A stretch of DNA of 50,964 bases from Hoylesella loescheii (GCA_021531755.1 JADYUK010000019.1:1-50964); one strand, 5' to 3'; shown: positions 1 to 8,769, counted from the stretch's first letter. A program made the numbers and translations. The notes: a model not told the origin generated them from the sequence alone.

Positions 1-3
1 AAA

Positions 4-34
4 AGGGCTGACACCTAACACTGGTATCAGCCCT
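4..34. terminator. Hairpin terminator at the window edge
   Basis: An 8-bp perfect stem, AGGGCTGA with TCAGCCCT, encloses a loop that can pair further (ACC with GGT). On the minus strand the stem is followed by TTTT and on the plus strand by AATTTAAT. It most likely ends a gene lying left of the window, or works in both directions. Confidence 0.5.
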
Positions 35-98
35 AATTTAATCTCAATGTGGAATGTTTAGCGGACAGTAATAATAATAATTAAATCAACTAAGAAAA

Positions 99-2240
99 AT
101 GAAAAGAGTACTAAGAACCGAATCCAGCATATTTGTACTGAGCATTTGTATAGTCATTGCACATGCGCAAACTACGTCAGCCAATCAAAAAGGCAACGAA
201 TACAAACAGTTGGTAGCCAGCCAATCACTGGACGATCGGTTTCAGTGCGATGGCTCATGCAGTCCTAACGAATCTGGTGCAGTCACATATAATGTAGTAA
301 GTCCTGTGGGTGTTTCTACCGTAGAACCCATTACGATGGCTCCCCGCCTGGAGACTCTTGAGGGAAAGACCATTGCAATTGTTGGCGAGGACTTCATGTA
401 TCATATCACTCATCCTGAGTTGGGAAGGCTTATCAAAGAGCATTATCCTAAGGCAAAGGTCATAATGTATGACGAGCTGCCTATCGCCGGTCCGTATCCC
501 GCGCCAGGTATCATCAGTCATTCGACAGAGCAGTTTCGTCAGCGTCTCATAGACCTCAATGTGGATGCTGTGATTGCAGGCAATGGTGGCTGCGGAATAT
601 GCACGCCTAAGGAAACAGGATCGTGTATTGTAGCAGAGAAACTGGGTATACCATCTGTCATCGTCACCGCTCCGGGTTTCGACGAGGAAGCACGCTATAC
701 AGCCAGGAACAATGGAGTCCCTGTGCTCAGAGTGGCAATATATCCTGGAGCCTTTGCCTCACACACTGAGGAACAGCTCATTAAGAATACACGCGAGGTG
801 ACATGGCCACAGATTGTGGAGGCTCTCACTACACCTATACGTCAGGAAGAGTATTCAAATACAACTGAGACAAAAGGTATTGCCGATGATGTCTTCAGCG
901 GCACGCTTGACCAGGTCTATGATTATTTCACAGACATGGGTTGGAGTGACGGCTCGCCTTTCTGTCCGCCGACTTATGAGAAAGTATCAGAATATCTGAA
1001 ATACACTGATTACCCTTGGAACGAGACTATAGCTGTGTTGCCCCAAGCTTTCCGCGCGACAACGACATGGCACGTGGCCGTTAATGCTTGCATGGCAGGT
1101 TGCAAACCGGAATATATGCCTATCCTCATTGCCATCACCAAGGCTTTGGGTAGTGGTGATTTCCGCCGCACCCTTGGCAGCACTCATGCTTGGGTACCGT
1201 ATGCATGGATCAATGGCCCTGTGGCGCGGCAGTTAGGCATGAGTAGTGGACAGGGCGAGATTAACTCTCAAGCAAACATGGCATTGAGCAGGTTCTTAAC
1301 GCTTGCACTTATGAACCTTGCAGGCTATTATGTGGGACAGAACCGTATGGGCACATTCGGCTACCTTCAGCCGTGGTGCTTGGTTGAGGACGAGGAAGCC
1401 TGTCATCGGGTAGGATGGCAGACGTGGCATGAACAAGAGGGATACAACATCAATGATAACACCGTCACACTTACTTCTGCATTAATGTGGGGCAACAATA
1501 TGGCACCATCCACCATCGACCCAGAACGTGTAATGCAGCTCATGGCATGGGACATCTCTGAACGCTGCCAGTTTGCATTGGGCAGTGGTAAGCAATTCAC
1601 TAACCGCGTTGTAATGATGACCGAACCGGTAGCCAATCTTCTCAAGGACGGATACCCTACCATTGAACAGTTGGAGAATGCACTGGTAAACAACTCCCGC
1701 CGCCCTGCCTATGAGCGCGCTTTCGCCAACTACTATGCAAATGCCGGAGGCCGTAAGGATGGTGGAGAGCACTCGTTCCAACAGTACCTGAGATACATCA
1801 TCAGCACCGAGAGTGGAGATGAAACCCCAACACCTGTATGGTACGACACAAAAAGTGAGACCATGACAACTGTGCCCACCATGCAAATGGGTACTACTGC
1901 CTTTCTCATTACTGGTGATTCCTCACGCAACAAAGTACAGACGATGCCTGGCGGAGGTTTTTCTACCATCAGTATAGACCTTCCTGCAAACTGGGACTCC
2001 CTCATGTCTGCCAAAGGATATCCAGCGCTGAAGGATTATTATCTCACTTCATTATCAGGAGGAGACATTACATCTACTTTTGAAAGCATAGGAAAAGAAA
2101 ATAGCCCAGAGAAGGTATTGCAAAAAGAATATTACGATGTACAGGGCATTCATAACCTGCAGCCTGGCAAAGGTGTCTACATACGACGTGATGTATATAA
2201 TAATGGACAGTCAAAGTCGAGAAAGCAAGTGTACAAGTAG
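99..2240 (+). CDS. Secreted UGSC-like two-domain protein
   Basis: A 713-residue protein of unknown reaction. Residues 1-23 form a signal peptide (basic start, hydrophobic core, AHA-Q cleavage site), so it is exported. Residues about 80-250 resemble the UGSC (seleno)protein family, a thioredoxin-fold-like domain named for a redox Cys/Sec motif. The motif here is CGIC at 165-168 with a third Cys at 176 (GSC), and there is no UGA codon, so this is an all-cysteine version. Residues about 265-600 resemble the larger protein often encoded beside UGSC proteins in other bacteria, with a conserved-looking NACMAGCKPEY stretch (Cys 331 and 335). The last 35 residues (YYDVQG...GVYIRRDV) look like the short C-terminal tails common on exported Prevotella proteins and may be a sorting tail. 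Similarity was judged by eye; the reaction is not known. A TTTAGCGGACAG motif lies at 57-68, just upstream. Confidence 0.7.
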   Translation: MKRVLRTESSIFVLSICIVIAHAQTTSANQKGNEYKQLVASQSLDDRFQCDGSCSPNESGAVTYNVVSPVGVSTVEPITMAPRLETLEGKTIAIVGEDFMYHITHPELGRLIKEHYPKAKVIMYDELPIAGPYPAPGIISHSTEQFRQRLIDLNVDAVIAGNGGCGICTPKETGSCIVAEKLGIPSVIVTAPGFDEEARYTARNNGVPVLRVAIYPGAFASHTEEQLIKNTREVTWPQIVEALTTPIRQEEYSNTTETKGIADDVFSGTLDQVYDYFTDMGWSDGSPFCPPTYEKVSEYLKYTDYPWNETIAVLPQAFRATTTWHVAVNACMAGCKPEYMPILIAITKALGSGDFRRTLGSTHAWVPYAWINGPVARQLGMSSGQGEINSQANMALSRFLTLALMNLAGYYVGQNRMGTFGYLQPWCLVEDEEACHRVGWQTWHEQEGYNINDNTVTLTSALMWGNNMAPSTIDPERVMQLMAWDISERCQFALGSGKQFTNRVVMMTEPVANLLKDGYPTIEQLENALVNNSRRPAYERAFANYYANAGGRKDGGEHSFQQYLRYIISTESGDETPTPVWYDTKSETMTTVPTMQMGTTAFLITGDSSRNKVQTMPGGGFSTISIDLPANWDSLMSAKGYPALKDYYLTSLSGGDITSTFESIGKENSPEKVLQKEYYDVQGIHNLQPGKGVYIRRDVYNNGQSKSRKQVYK

Positions 2241-2459
2241 ATTGCAACACAATCTATATGGACAAACATGTTCCCAAACCCTCTCAACGGAGGAGATGTA
2301 GCCCATATCATATAGTACAGGGCAAACACAAACAGGCGTGATGGGACAGCTAATAGATACACCGCTACCATCACAGGCAGAGCAAAAGTATGTGGAGTCA
2401 AGAAAAAGGATGTATATTCTAACGTTTGGTCTACAAATACCGTAAGCTATGCATACTAA
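2241..2459 (+). pseudogene. Probable coding remnant in frame behind the UGSC-like gene
   Basis: The frame of the UGSC-like gene continues after its TAG stop (2238-2240) for 72 further codons, broken by one more TAG (2313-2315) and ending at TAA (2457-2459). The translation looks protein-like, including NRYTATITGRAKVCGVKKK and SNVWSTNTVSYAY, which resembles the beta-strand C-terminus of a secreted Bacteroidota protein. The likeliest reading is the decayed tail of another gene, or of a longer ancestor of this one. Amber read-through would give the same picture, but nothing else supports it. Confidence 0.35.
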
Positions 2460-2482
2460 GAACAGAAAAAGACATAAACAGG

Positions 2483-3037
2483 ATGGATGACAACAAGAGA
2501 ATCATAGAGGCTATGAGGAAATCTCCAGAGAGCGGTTTCCATCTGCTTATGGCAAAATACGGTGAGCCAGTATACTGGCACATACGCCGTATACTTGTGA
2601 GGCACGAGGATGCCGAGGATGCTGCCCAAGAGACTTTCGTGCGAATCTTCCGCTCGTTCAGGCAGTATCATACAGACAGTTCATTCAAGGCATGGATTTA
2701 CCGCATTGCGACGAACGAGGCTTTGAGAATATTAGACAAAAGGCAAAGGATGGAGACTGTACCGATAGAGGATGTGCAGTCAGGGATAATCCTAATGGAA
2801 CAGCCAGACTATATTGATATGAACGACAAGATAGCGATAAAGTTCCAACAGGCCATCAGACGTCTGCCCTCAAAACAGAAACTGTCATTCAGCCTCCGTT
2901 ACTACGACGACATGACGTACGAGGAGATAGCCACTGTAACTGGGTCTACGGCAGCGAGCGCAAAAGCCAACTACCACGTAGCTAAGGAGAAGATAATAAA
3001 ATTCATGAACGTTTTCGATGGGACAGATGAGCAATGA
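2483..3037 (+). CDS. ECF-type RNA polymerase sigma factor
   Basis: A sigma-70 family, extracytoplasmic-function sigma factor of 184 residues, the usual size. Region 2 carries EDAEDAAQETFVRIFRSF and FKAWIYRIATNEA (about residues 40-80). Region 4 carries the helix-turn-helix MTYEEIATVTGSTAASAKA near the C-terminus. The start at 2483 (MDDNKRI) is preferred over an in-frame ATG at 2426, because the extra 19 residues are not family-like and overlap the upstream remnant. Two small genes follow, one with a single membrane helix and one Spy-like. That is the typical Bacteroidales layout of sigma factor, membrane regulator and periplasmic effector, and it suggests an envelope-stress regulon. The regulon itself cannot be told from the sequence. 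Confidence 0.88.
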   Translation: MDDNKRIIEAMRKSPESGFHLLMAKYGEPVYWHIRRILVRHEDAEDAAQETFVRIFRSFRQYHTDSSFKAWIYRIATNEALRILDKRQRMETVPIEDVQSGIILMEQPDYIDMNDKIAIKFQQAIRRLPSKQKLSFSLRYYDDMTYEEIATVTGSTAASAKANYHVAKEKIIKFMNVFDGTDEQ

Positions 3038-3118
3038 TGAGCTTGCTCAATCATTGCCATGGCGAGAAAACGAAGACATAGTCAACGTTTTCGATGGGAC
3101 AGATGAGCAATGATGAGC
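3008..3118 (+). repeat. 35-bp direct repeat at the sigma/anti-sigma junction
   Basis: The segment 3008-3042 recurs exactly at 3084-3118, an offset of 76 bases. Each copy holds the sigma-factor ending (FDGTDEQ, TGA) overlapped by an ATG that reads MSNDE. The first copy opens a 28-codon frame (3027-3113, MSNDELAQSLPWRE...) that ends inside the second copy. This looks like a local duplication between two once-overlapping genes. The single-copy spacer resembles a repeat found elsewhere in the window (28231-28275). Confidence 0.9.
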
Positions 3119-3186
3119 GAGGCATGAGCATAGCTTTGGATATCCTATCACAGTTCACACCATATAATAAACAAAGATTAGCCATC

Positions 3187-3534
3187 ATGAAGAATCAGGA
3201 ATTTAATTTTGAGGATATTGGTAGACGAATGCCATACAAAGTGCCTGAGGGTTTCTTTGACCATCTTGAAGAAAACATCAAAGTGGAGACAGGGTTGAAG
3301 CCAAGACACCACCATGGTATATGGCTGGCGATTCCAGCTGTCGTCGCTGCAGCAGTAGCACTATTCCTCATACTCACAAGAGACGTACCAGGCTCCGACT
3401 CTGGAACGGCAAGTTACATTCATAATATTGAGATTGCATATAATGAACTAAGCACTGAGGATCAGATATATCTGGAAGAAGTGTGTGACGATGATATATT
3501 CCTCAATGATATCACAGTATATAAAACTTACTAA
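3187..3534 (+). CDS. Small single-pass membrane protein, anti-sigma-like
   Basis: A 115-residue protein directly downstream of the ECF sigma factor. Residues about 1-45 are cytosolic and contain the MPYKVPEGFFDHLEENI segment seen in small Bacteroidales proteins encoded after ECF sigma factors. Residues about 46-66 are one hydrophobic helix (IWLAIPAVVAAAVALFLIL). The acidic remainder would be periplasmic, so the protein could anchor or inhibit the sigma factor. No zinc anti-sigma motif (HxxxCxxC) is visible. The start at 3187 (MKNQEFNFEDIG) matches the conserved part. The frame also stays open from ATGs at 3094 and 3103, the latter overlapping the duplicated junction, so a 143-146-residue product is possible. 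The function is inferred from context. Confidence 0.65.
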   Translation: MKNQEFNFEDIGRRMPYKVPEGFFDHLEENIKVETGLKPRHHHGIWLAIPAVVAAAVALFLILTRDVPGSDSGTASYIHNIEIAYNELSTEDQIYLEEVCDDDIFLNDITVYKTY

Positions 3535-3548
3535 AAAAAAGACGAAAT

Positions 3549-4031
3549 ATGAAAAGAGTTTATTCCATCTTTCTATGTGCCATAATCATGGCCGTGTGCA
3601 GTATCAATGTTCAGGCACAAGAGAAACAGGGCAACCATCAGCGCATAAGCCGCCAACAGCTGGCAGAGGCTCAGGCGAAGTATATCTCACACGAGTTGGC
3701 CCTTGACGAGACAACATCACAGAAATTCATTGCAACATTCTGTGACTACCAGAAGGAGGTATGGGCTTTAGGGCCACGAATAAAACAGGACAAACGCCAG
3801 CCCACAACAGATGCCAAGGCTGAGGAGGCAATAAAGCGGAGAATGGAACGCAGCCGAATGATTCTCGACCTTAGGGAGAAGTACTACAAGAAGTACAGCC
3901 AGTTCTTAACGCAAAAACAGATAGAACGTGTCTACGAGCTGGAGAGCAAAGTGATGAGACGTATGGCACGACGGTCTGCCAACATTAACACAAGAGTGAA
4001 AAGACAAAGAAGTACGCCACTCAACCGTTAG
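3549..4031 (+). CDS. Spy/CpxP-like periplasmic helical protein
   Basis: A 160-residue exported protein. Residues 1-23 form a signal peptide ending VQAQ. The rest is highly charged and helical, with an RISRQQLAEAQAKYI segment followed by LTQKQIERVYELESKVMRR near the end. The LTxxQ-like spacing recalls Spy/CpxP-type periplasmic chaperones and metal-stress sensors. It lies 14 bases behind the anti-sigma-like gene and is probably the last gene of the sigma-factor operon, as a stress effector or sensor. The assignment rests on size, charge pattern and position, so the Spy family name is tentative. Confidence 0.6.
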   Translation: MKRVYSIFLCAIIMAVCSINVQAQEKQGNHQRISRQQLAEAQAKYISHELALDETTSQKFIATFCDYQKEVWALGPRIKQDKRQPTTDAKAEEAIKRRMERSRMILDLREKYYKKYSQFLTQKQIERVYELESKVMRRMARRSANINTRVKRQRSTPLNR

Positions 4032-4267
4032 CAATCAGACCTTTCCATTGTTGGACCATCCCATTAGCAGCCTTGCTGTATCAAGCATGACAGCCCATAG
4101 CCAAGTGGTCTACAAAAATTCTTCTTTGGTTACAACCCTATAACCTTACCAGACAGTTTATGTGATGAATAATTGCTAAACATGTCCCGGACATTGTCTA
4201 TGCCGGAAAATCTATAATTAACACATTGGCTGGCCGGAACACTTAACGCGACTCATATTATGTATTA

Positions 4268-4371
4268 TCAGACAGTAATAGATGTAAAATACTAAACGCC
4301 TGACAGCACCGGCGAATACGGTATACTCGAATGTCAGACAGTAATAGATGTAAAATACTCAACGCCTGACA
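4268..4371. repeat. 38-bp direct repeat pair
   Basis: The segment 4268-4305 recurs at 4334-4371 with a single mismatch (an offset of 66 bases). Both copies begin TCAGACAGTAATAGATGTAA and end AACGCCTGACA. The end of the second copy forms the left arm of the hairpin at 4361-4416, so the first copy looks like a duplicated half of that terminator region. Confidence 0.9.
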
Positions 4372-4416
4372 ACTGGCGAGCCATCATTATAAGGCTCAAG
4401 TCAGTTGTCAGGCGTT
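4361..4416. terminator. Large hairpin between convergent genes
   Basis: A perfect 15-bp inverted repeat (AACGCCTGACAACTG with CAGTTGTCAGGCGTT) encloses a second stem, GAGCC with GGCTC. It lies between the plus-strand sigma operon and the minus-strand dnaA and could end transcription from both sides. Confidence 0.65.
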
Positions 4417-4575
4417 TAGTTTCAACAGACGTTCATATAAATTGTCTTCTTCCGATACTCGTGCCTCGCTCGCATGCCAGTATCCCTTACCCGTTCTGCC
4501 CCCAGGCCATCTCTGATGAACGTTACCGGATAGACATGACACAGGCTTATGAGTATATCAGCGTGTCACGCGCCC

Positions 4576-5979
4576 TCACTTGTCTTTCCGAGTGCGCAGG
4601 AGTTTCTCTATCTCCCTCACATTCTCCGCTACGGTCTTGTCTGACGTGATGAGCTGTGCCATCTTCTTGCACGAGTGGATGACGGTCGAGTGGTCACGTC
4701 CTCCTATAAGGCGGCCTATACGCGATGATGGCAGCGATGTCAGTTTCTGTGCCAGGTACATGACCATCTGGCGTGCGAGGACAGTATCCTTCTTCCTGCT
4801 CTTCCCGTTGACATCAGACGGTGTGATATTCATTGTCTCACATACAGTATCGACAATGATATCAAGGGACAGAGGCTCGTCGGACGCTCTCACGACACGC
4901 TTAACAATCTTCTCGGCCAGCTTTACATTTATCTCAGCGTTGTCATTGATAGAGTAGACCATCAGCGTGTTCAAGACGCCCTGAAGGTCGCGCACGCTTC
5001 CCTTGACGGTCTTGGCGAGATACTCTACGACGTCGTCAGGGATGACCCCCGACAATCCATCACGGTTTATCTTGCTCTTTAGGATATCCATGCACAGCTT
5101 TGTGTTTGGGCGCTCAACCTCGATGGTCACACCACATGCGAATCTCGTAATGAGACGCTCATGCATACCGCTCAATTGTGAGGGGGAGCGGTCTGATGCG
5201 AGGATAATACGTTTCTGATGACGGAACAGATAGTCGAAGATATGGAAGAATGTGTTCTGTGTAGCTGCCGTGGTAGCCCATTCCTGTATGTCGTCGACTA
5301 TGAGCATATCGAGCGTCTGGTAGAAGGCGATAAAGTCATTGACGGTATTGTTCTGTACAGCGGTGGTGTACTGCTGCTGGAATATGCGTGCGGAGACATA
5401 TAGTATGCGCAGATTGGGGTACAGCTCCTTAGCCCTTAATCCTGTGGCGTTGATGAGATGAGTCTTGCCGACACCTGACGCTCCGTAGATGAACATGGGG
5501 TTGAACTGTGTGCTTTTAGGATGTTCGGCTATGTTTATGCCGACTGAGCGTGACAGTTTGTTTGTGTCTCCCTCTATGTAGTTGCGGAAATTGAGCGTCC
5601 TGTCGAGCTGCGGGTCAACGTCGGGAAGGGCGTTGTTCTGTTGTCCTCGCCTTTTCCTCTCGTTAATCATCTCCTGTCCCTGCTCCTCTATGACGGTCTG
5701 GTTGTTCTGTCTGTCTACCATGATACGGTAGTTCAGCCTGACATCCTTGCCGAAGACAGAAATCAGGGCTTTACCGAGCAGTGGCACATATTTCTTCTCA
5801 ACATATTCGCTGTGTGAGGCACTGGGCATCTGCAACAGCAGGACATGCCTGTCGTTGTCATACGATTCAAACTGTATCGGTCTGAACCAATTGTCAAACT
5901 CTTCCTGCAATCCTTTCGCGTAGAGAGCGTCCTTGATCATTTGGAGAGCCTTATCCCAAAGTTTGTTATATTCTGCCAC
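4576..5979 (-). CDS. dnaA: Chromosomal replication initiator protein DnaA
   Basis: DnaA binds origin DNA boxes and, with ATP, opens the duplex for replication. The 467-residue product has the N-terminal DnaB-interaction domain (about 1-80, NWFRPIQF) and a variable linker. The AAA+ ATPase carries Walker A GASGVGKTH (about 166-174) and Walker B LIVDD (about 226-230). The C-terminal DNA-binding domain has the DnaA signature GRDHSTVIHSCKKM (about 430-445). The length is normal. It is the last gene of a minus-strand run behind an MCE protein, with 172 bases between them. No obvious origin or DnaA-box cluster flanks it; Bacteroidota often do not keep the origin next to dnaA. Confidence 0.97.
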   Translation of the reverse strand: MAEYNKLWDKALQMIKDALYAKGLQEEFDNWFRPIQFESYDNDRHVLLLQMPSASHSEYVEKKYVPLLGKALISVFGKDVRLNYRIMVDRQNNQTVIEEQGQEMINERKRRGQQNNALPDVDPQLDRTLNFRNYIEGDTNKLSRSVGINIAEHPKSTQFNPMFIYGASGVGKTHLINATGLRAKELYPNLRILYVSARIFQQQYTTAVQNNTVNDFIAFYQTLDMLIVDDIQEWATTAATQNTFFHIFDYLFRHQKRIILASDRSPSQLSGMHERLITRFACGVTIEVERPNTKLCMDILKSKINRDGLSGVIPDDVVEYLAKTVKGSVRDLQGVLNTLMVYSINDNAEINVKLAEKIVKRVVRASDEPLSLDIIVDTVCETMNITPSDVNGKSRKKDTVLARQMVMYLAQKLTSLPSSRIGRLIGGRDHSTVIHSCKKMAQLITSDKTVAENVREIEKLLRTRKDK

Positions 5980-6151
5980 TTTCGTAATTAGGTATATGTT
6001 AATGTAGGGACACGTAGTTTGCCCCCTCTCATGACGGAGAAGGGTCCTGGCGACAAGCTGTCATTCGCCTGTATCGATTTGTCTGTCTGATACTGTAGTT
6101 AGCCAGATATTGATGTCATACTCATCACGCATGACGGGCTTCTGCGCATCA

Positions 6152-7057
6152 TTATTTATCCTTTTTGCCGAACAGTGAGAAGTGGACATATCTCTTCGGA
6201 TGTGCCTTGAGGTCAATCATCAGCGAGTCGACATGTGTCATAGTGCTGTTCAGATTATTATATAATGAGGCGTCATTGAGGAATTTTCCTATTGTTCCCT
6301 CGTTAGAGTTCAGTTTGGCCGATAGCTGGCGGCAGTTCTCCAATGTCTCATTGACATTGTTCATTGTTGTCGCTATGTCTATCTCAGCGATATTGTGTGT
6401 TATAGTCTCTGTATTGGCAAGAGTCCTGTCAGCCTTGTCCATCATGCCTGGCAGGCGTTTGTCCATATCTGCCATGATGGAGTTGAGCTGCTCAGATGTT
6501 TTCTGCAGGTTTGCCGTTGCCTGTGCTGTATTGTGCAGTATGGCAGCAATGGCAGGGTCGGCAAGGAGTGTGTTCACGCTTGTCAGGATGGAATCGAGCT
6601 TGGGGAGCATCGCCTTGACCTGTGGCAGCATCATCGCAACCTCGTTCATCATACCTTCATTGTGTGTCCCTGGGATTATTCCTCCTGGCTCTATCCTCTG
6701 TCGTGGATTATTGGCGAGCAGGAGATTGAGCTTAAGGTTGCCCATGAGGTCCGACTCCACTTCGGCTGTTGAGCCGGCAGGTATTCTCATCTTTCCGTCG
6801 ACATCGATAATCACGGTTATTCCCTTCCCTGTGTCGTAGTCATATTCTATGCTTCTGACAACACCTACCTTATAGCCATCAGCATAGACTGGGCTTGATG
6901 CTGACAGACCGTTTATATTGTCCATCATTACCTTGTAGCTATTATCATTGCTCAGGACGATTCTCCCCTTGAGGAAATTCATTCCCGCGAAAAGCACTAT
7001 TATGCTTATGATGACGGTCAATGCTATACGCACCTCTTTTGTAAAGTAGTTTCTCAT
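6152..7057 (-). CDS. MlaD/MCE-family inner-membrane lipid transport protein
   Basis: A 301-residue protein anchored by one N-terminal helix (about 8-28, VRIALTVIISIIVLFAGMNF). An MCE domain follows (about 37-115: VMMDNINGLSASSPVYADG, GVVRSI, GSTAEVESDLMGN). The rest is a long helical region (about 140-285) rich in small polar repeats. MCE proteins form hexameric rings or tunnels that move phospholipids or other hydrophobic molecules between membranes. The Mla ATPase and permease partners are not in this window. It lies downstream of an amidase gene on the same strand, a common Bacteroidales pairing. The symbol mlaD is avoided because several MCE paralogs exist in these genomes. Confidence 0.85.
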   Translation of the reverse strand: MRNYFTKEVRIALTVIISIIVLFAGMNFLKGRIVLSNDNSYKVMMDNINGLSASSPVYADGYKVGVVRSIEYDYDTGKGITVIIDVDGKMRIPAGSTAEVESDLMGNLKLNLLLANNPRQRIEPGGIIPGTHNEGMMNEVAMMLPQVKAMLPKLDSILTSVNTLLADPAIAAILHNTAQATANLQKTSEQLNSIMADMDKRLPGMMDKADRTLANTETITHNIAEIDIATTMNNVNETLENCRQLSAKLNSNEGTIGKFLNDASLYNNLNSTMTHVDSLMIDLKAHPKRYVHFSLFGKKDK

Positions 7058-7361
7058 CTTTCTAAGTTTTTTGTCAAGAGGGGGTGTTGGGTCCCCACCA
7101 TCTTCTTTTCCAGAATGACCAATATGACTTTTTCCCGCCCCGTGGTGGCCGCTTTCAGGTCAAGAGAATTGTTTTCCTCCTGTTTGTCTCTGCCATATGC
7201 GACAGTGAATAAGGTTTTGCCAATGTATATTTTCTGAGTGATAATAGCATATGACCTTGTCAATGGACATTCCCAGCGGAGCCTGTCTGTTTATGCTTCT
7301 TGGGGGTATTATGCCCTTTACTGTTTATGGACGACAGCCAGGGTATTATGGGGAATCATTC
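7058..7361. other. Gap between amidase and MCE genes
   Basis: About 300 bases lie between the end of the amidase and the start of the MCE gene. A 69-codon minus-strand frame (7054-7263) ends with an ATGA overlap on the MCE start, but its composition is not protein-like in any recognisable way. No clear promoter or terminator was seen. Confidence 0.4.
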
Positions 7362-8549
7362 TTATTTGGTATATCTTCTTGCCTCGTTCAGGTCCATCCG
7401 CTTTCCATTTCGCATGGCAATGACAAACGCATCTGGGAATTTGGCAGCTATCTCCTTCTTCTTATTGTTAGCCTCAGCGAATGTCCTGTATGCTCCTACC
7501 GTGAACTTCACTGTCTTTCCGTCGTAGTAATAGTCTGTTCCTGTCAGTCCCTTCAGCTGTGACGCTCCGTCCTTGAGAGGCTTTGTTCCTGTCATGAACT
7601 GTACCTTGAAGACTGGCTCACTGCCTGTCTCGTCGGCTGTCTCCTTTGCTGGCGATGGGGTTTCGCCAGCCTCAGGCATAGTTTTCCGCGGCTGTTGTGT
7701 CGCTCTTGTCCTTGTCTCTGACGGCTGTGGTATGTTTGTCTCGTCGTGTACCATCTGTTGTGACACGCTTTCATTATATGGGACAACGATAGCCGACGAC
7801 TTGTCCTTGTACTTCACGAACGCCACGTATATACCATATGCCACCCTGTCGATGAATGAGCTATTGTTGAGCAGAGTCTCCTCCTCGGGTGTCGATATGA
7901 ACCCGAGCTCTATGAGGCATGCAGGCATTGATGTCTCTCTGAGCACGAGGAACACGTCCTGCTTCACTCCCTTGTTTGGCCTGTTTGCCAGTGAGCAGAC
8001 ATTCTGCTGCACATATTTTGCCAGCTCGACGCTCTGTGCCATGTTATTGTCATGTATGAACTCGAACATGATGGCCGACTCTGGTGAGTTAGGGTCATAT
8101 CCGGCATAGTGTTCCTGATAATCGTCCTCGATGGCGATGACAGAGTTCTCGCGTTGAGCCGCCGACAGTTTCTCGTCGCTTCTCCTCATACCCATGGTGT
8201 ATGTCTCCATGCCCCGTGCTTTCCTGCCCCCAGGCAGCGAGTTGGTATGTATTGATATGAAAACGTCCGCATGGTTACGGTTAGCTATATTGGCTCTTTC
8301 GTGTAGCGGCACAAAAACATCTTTCTTTCGTGTATATACTACCTTTACATCGGGACAGTTGCGCTCGACATATCTGCCGAAAGACAACGCTGTCGCGAGG
8401 TTTATATCCTTCTCCTTAGAGAAAGAGCCTACCGCCCCGGCATCATGTCCGCCGTGTCCGGCATCGATGACGAGTGTGAATTTCTTGTCCGCAACAGCCT
8501 CAAGACAGCAGGCAATGGCAAGGAATAATATGTAGACTACTCTTTTCAA
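7362..8549 (-). CDS. N-acetylmuramoyl-L-alanine amidase with C-terminal SPOR-like domain
   Basis: This zinc amidase cleaves the bond between muramic acid and L-alanine in peptidoglycan and acts in the periplasm in cell separation or wall turnover. The 395-residue product has a signal peptide (1-20, ending AVA). The Amidase_3 domain (about 24-240) has zinc ligands His32 (DAGHGG), Glu46 (SKEKDIN) and His101 (ISIHTN), and the catalytic Glu214 (CLIELGF). A proline/threonine-rich linker (about 265-305) leads to a terminal segment (about 308-395, FKVQFMTGTKPL ... FTVGAYRTFAEANNKKKEI) that looks like a SPOR peptidoglycan-binding domain. Such domains target proteins to denuded glycan at the septum. 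The family is AmiC/LytC-like. Confidence 0.93.
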   Translation of the reverse strand: MKRVVYILFLAIACCLEAVADKKFTLVIDAGHGGHDAGAVGSFSKEKDINLATALSFGRYVERNCPDVKVVYTRKKDVFVPLHERANIANRNHADVFISIHTNSLPGGRKARGMETYTMGMRRSDEKLSAAQRENSVIAIEDDYQEHYAGYDPNSPESAIMFEFIHDNNMAQSVELAKYVQQNVCSLANRPNKGVKQDVFLVLRETSMPACLIELGFISTPEEETLLNNSSFIDRVAYGIYVAFVKYKDKSSAIVVPYNESVSQQMVHDETNIPQPSETRTRATQQPRKTMPEAGETPSPAKETADETGSEPVFKVQFMTGTKPLKDGASQLKGLTGTDYYYDGKTVKFTVGAYRTFAEANNKKKEIAAKFPDAFVIAMRNGKRMDLNEARRYTK

Positions 8550-8769
8550 TGTTTTTATCAGCTCTGTTTGTTAGGTCACGGATACTTCTGTATAACCCGT
8601 ATCTCGTATATATATAAAATGGTAACGGACGCCTCTCTCCATTCTCCGACGTGGTTATACATATTTCCTCATAATCCAGAGAACATGGTCATGTCCGTCT
8701 CGTTGACCGCCGCTGGCTTTAAGAGCATCCGGCAGGCATATCACTAATGGCATAGGGTGCAGACACCGC

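Larger units (their letters stand above)
4032..4575. other. Intergenic stretch between convergent genes
   Basis: This 544-base gap separates the Spy-like gene from the end of dnaA. It contains one 38-bp direct repeat pair and one large hairpin (listed separately). Loose variants of a CCGGACAG/CAGACAG motif occur at about 4148, 4187, 4268 and 4334. No convincing gene was seen, and no cluster of TTATCCACA-type DnaA boxes was found despite the nearby dnaA. Confidence 0.6.

Noticed and set aside
4032..6151. Replication origin next to dnaA
   Set aside because: No cluster of TTATCCACA-like boxes and no AT-rich unwinding region was found in the flanking gaps.
7054..7263. 69-codon minus-strand frame ending in an ATGA overlap with the MCE gene
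   Set aside because: No start signal or recognisable family; the overlap is probably chance.
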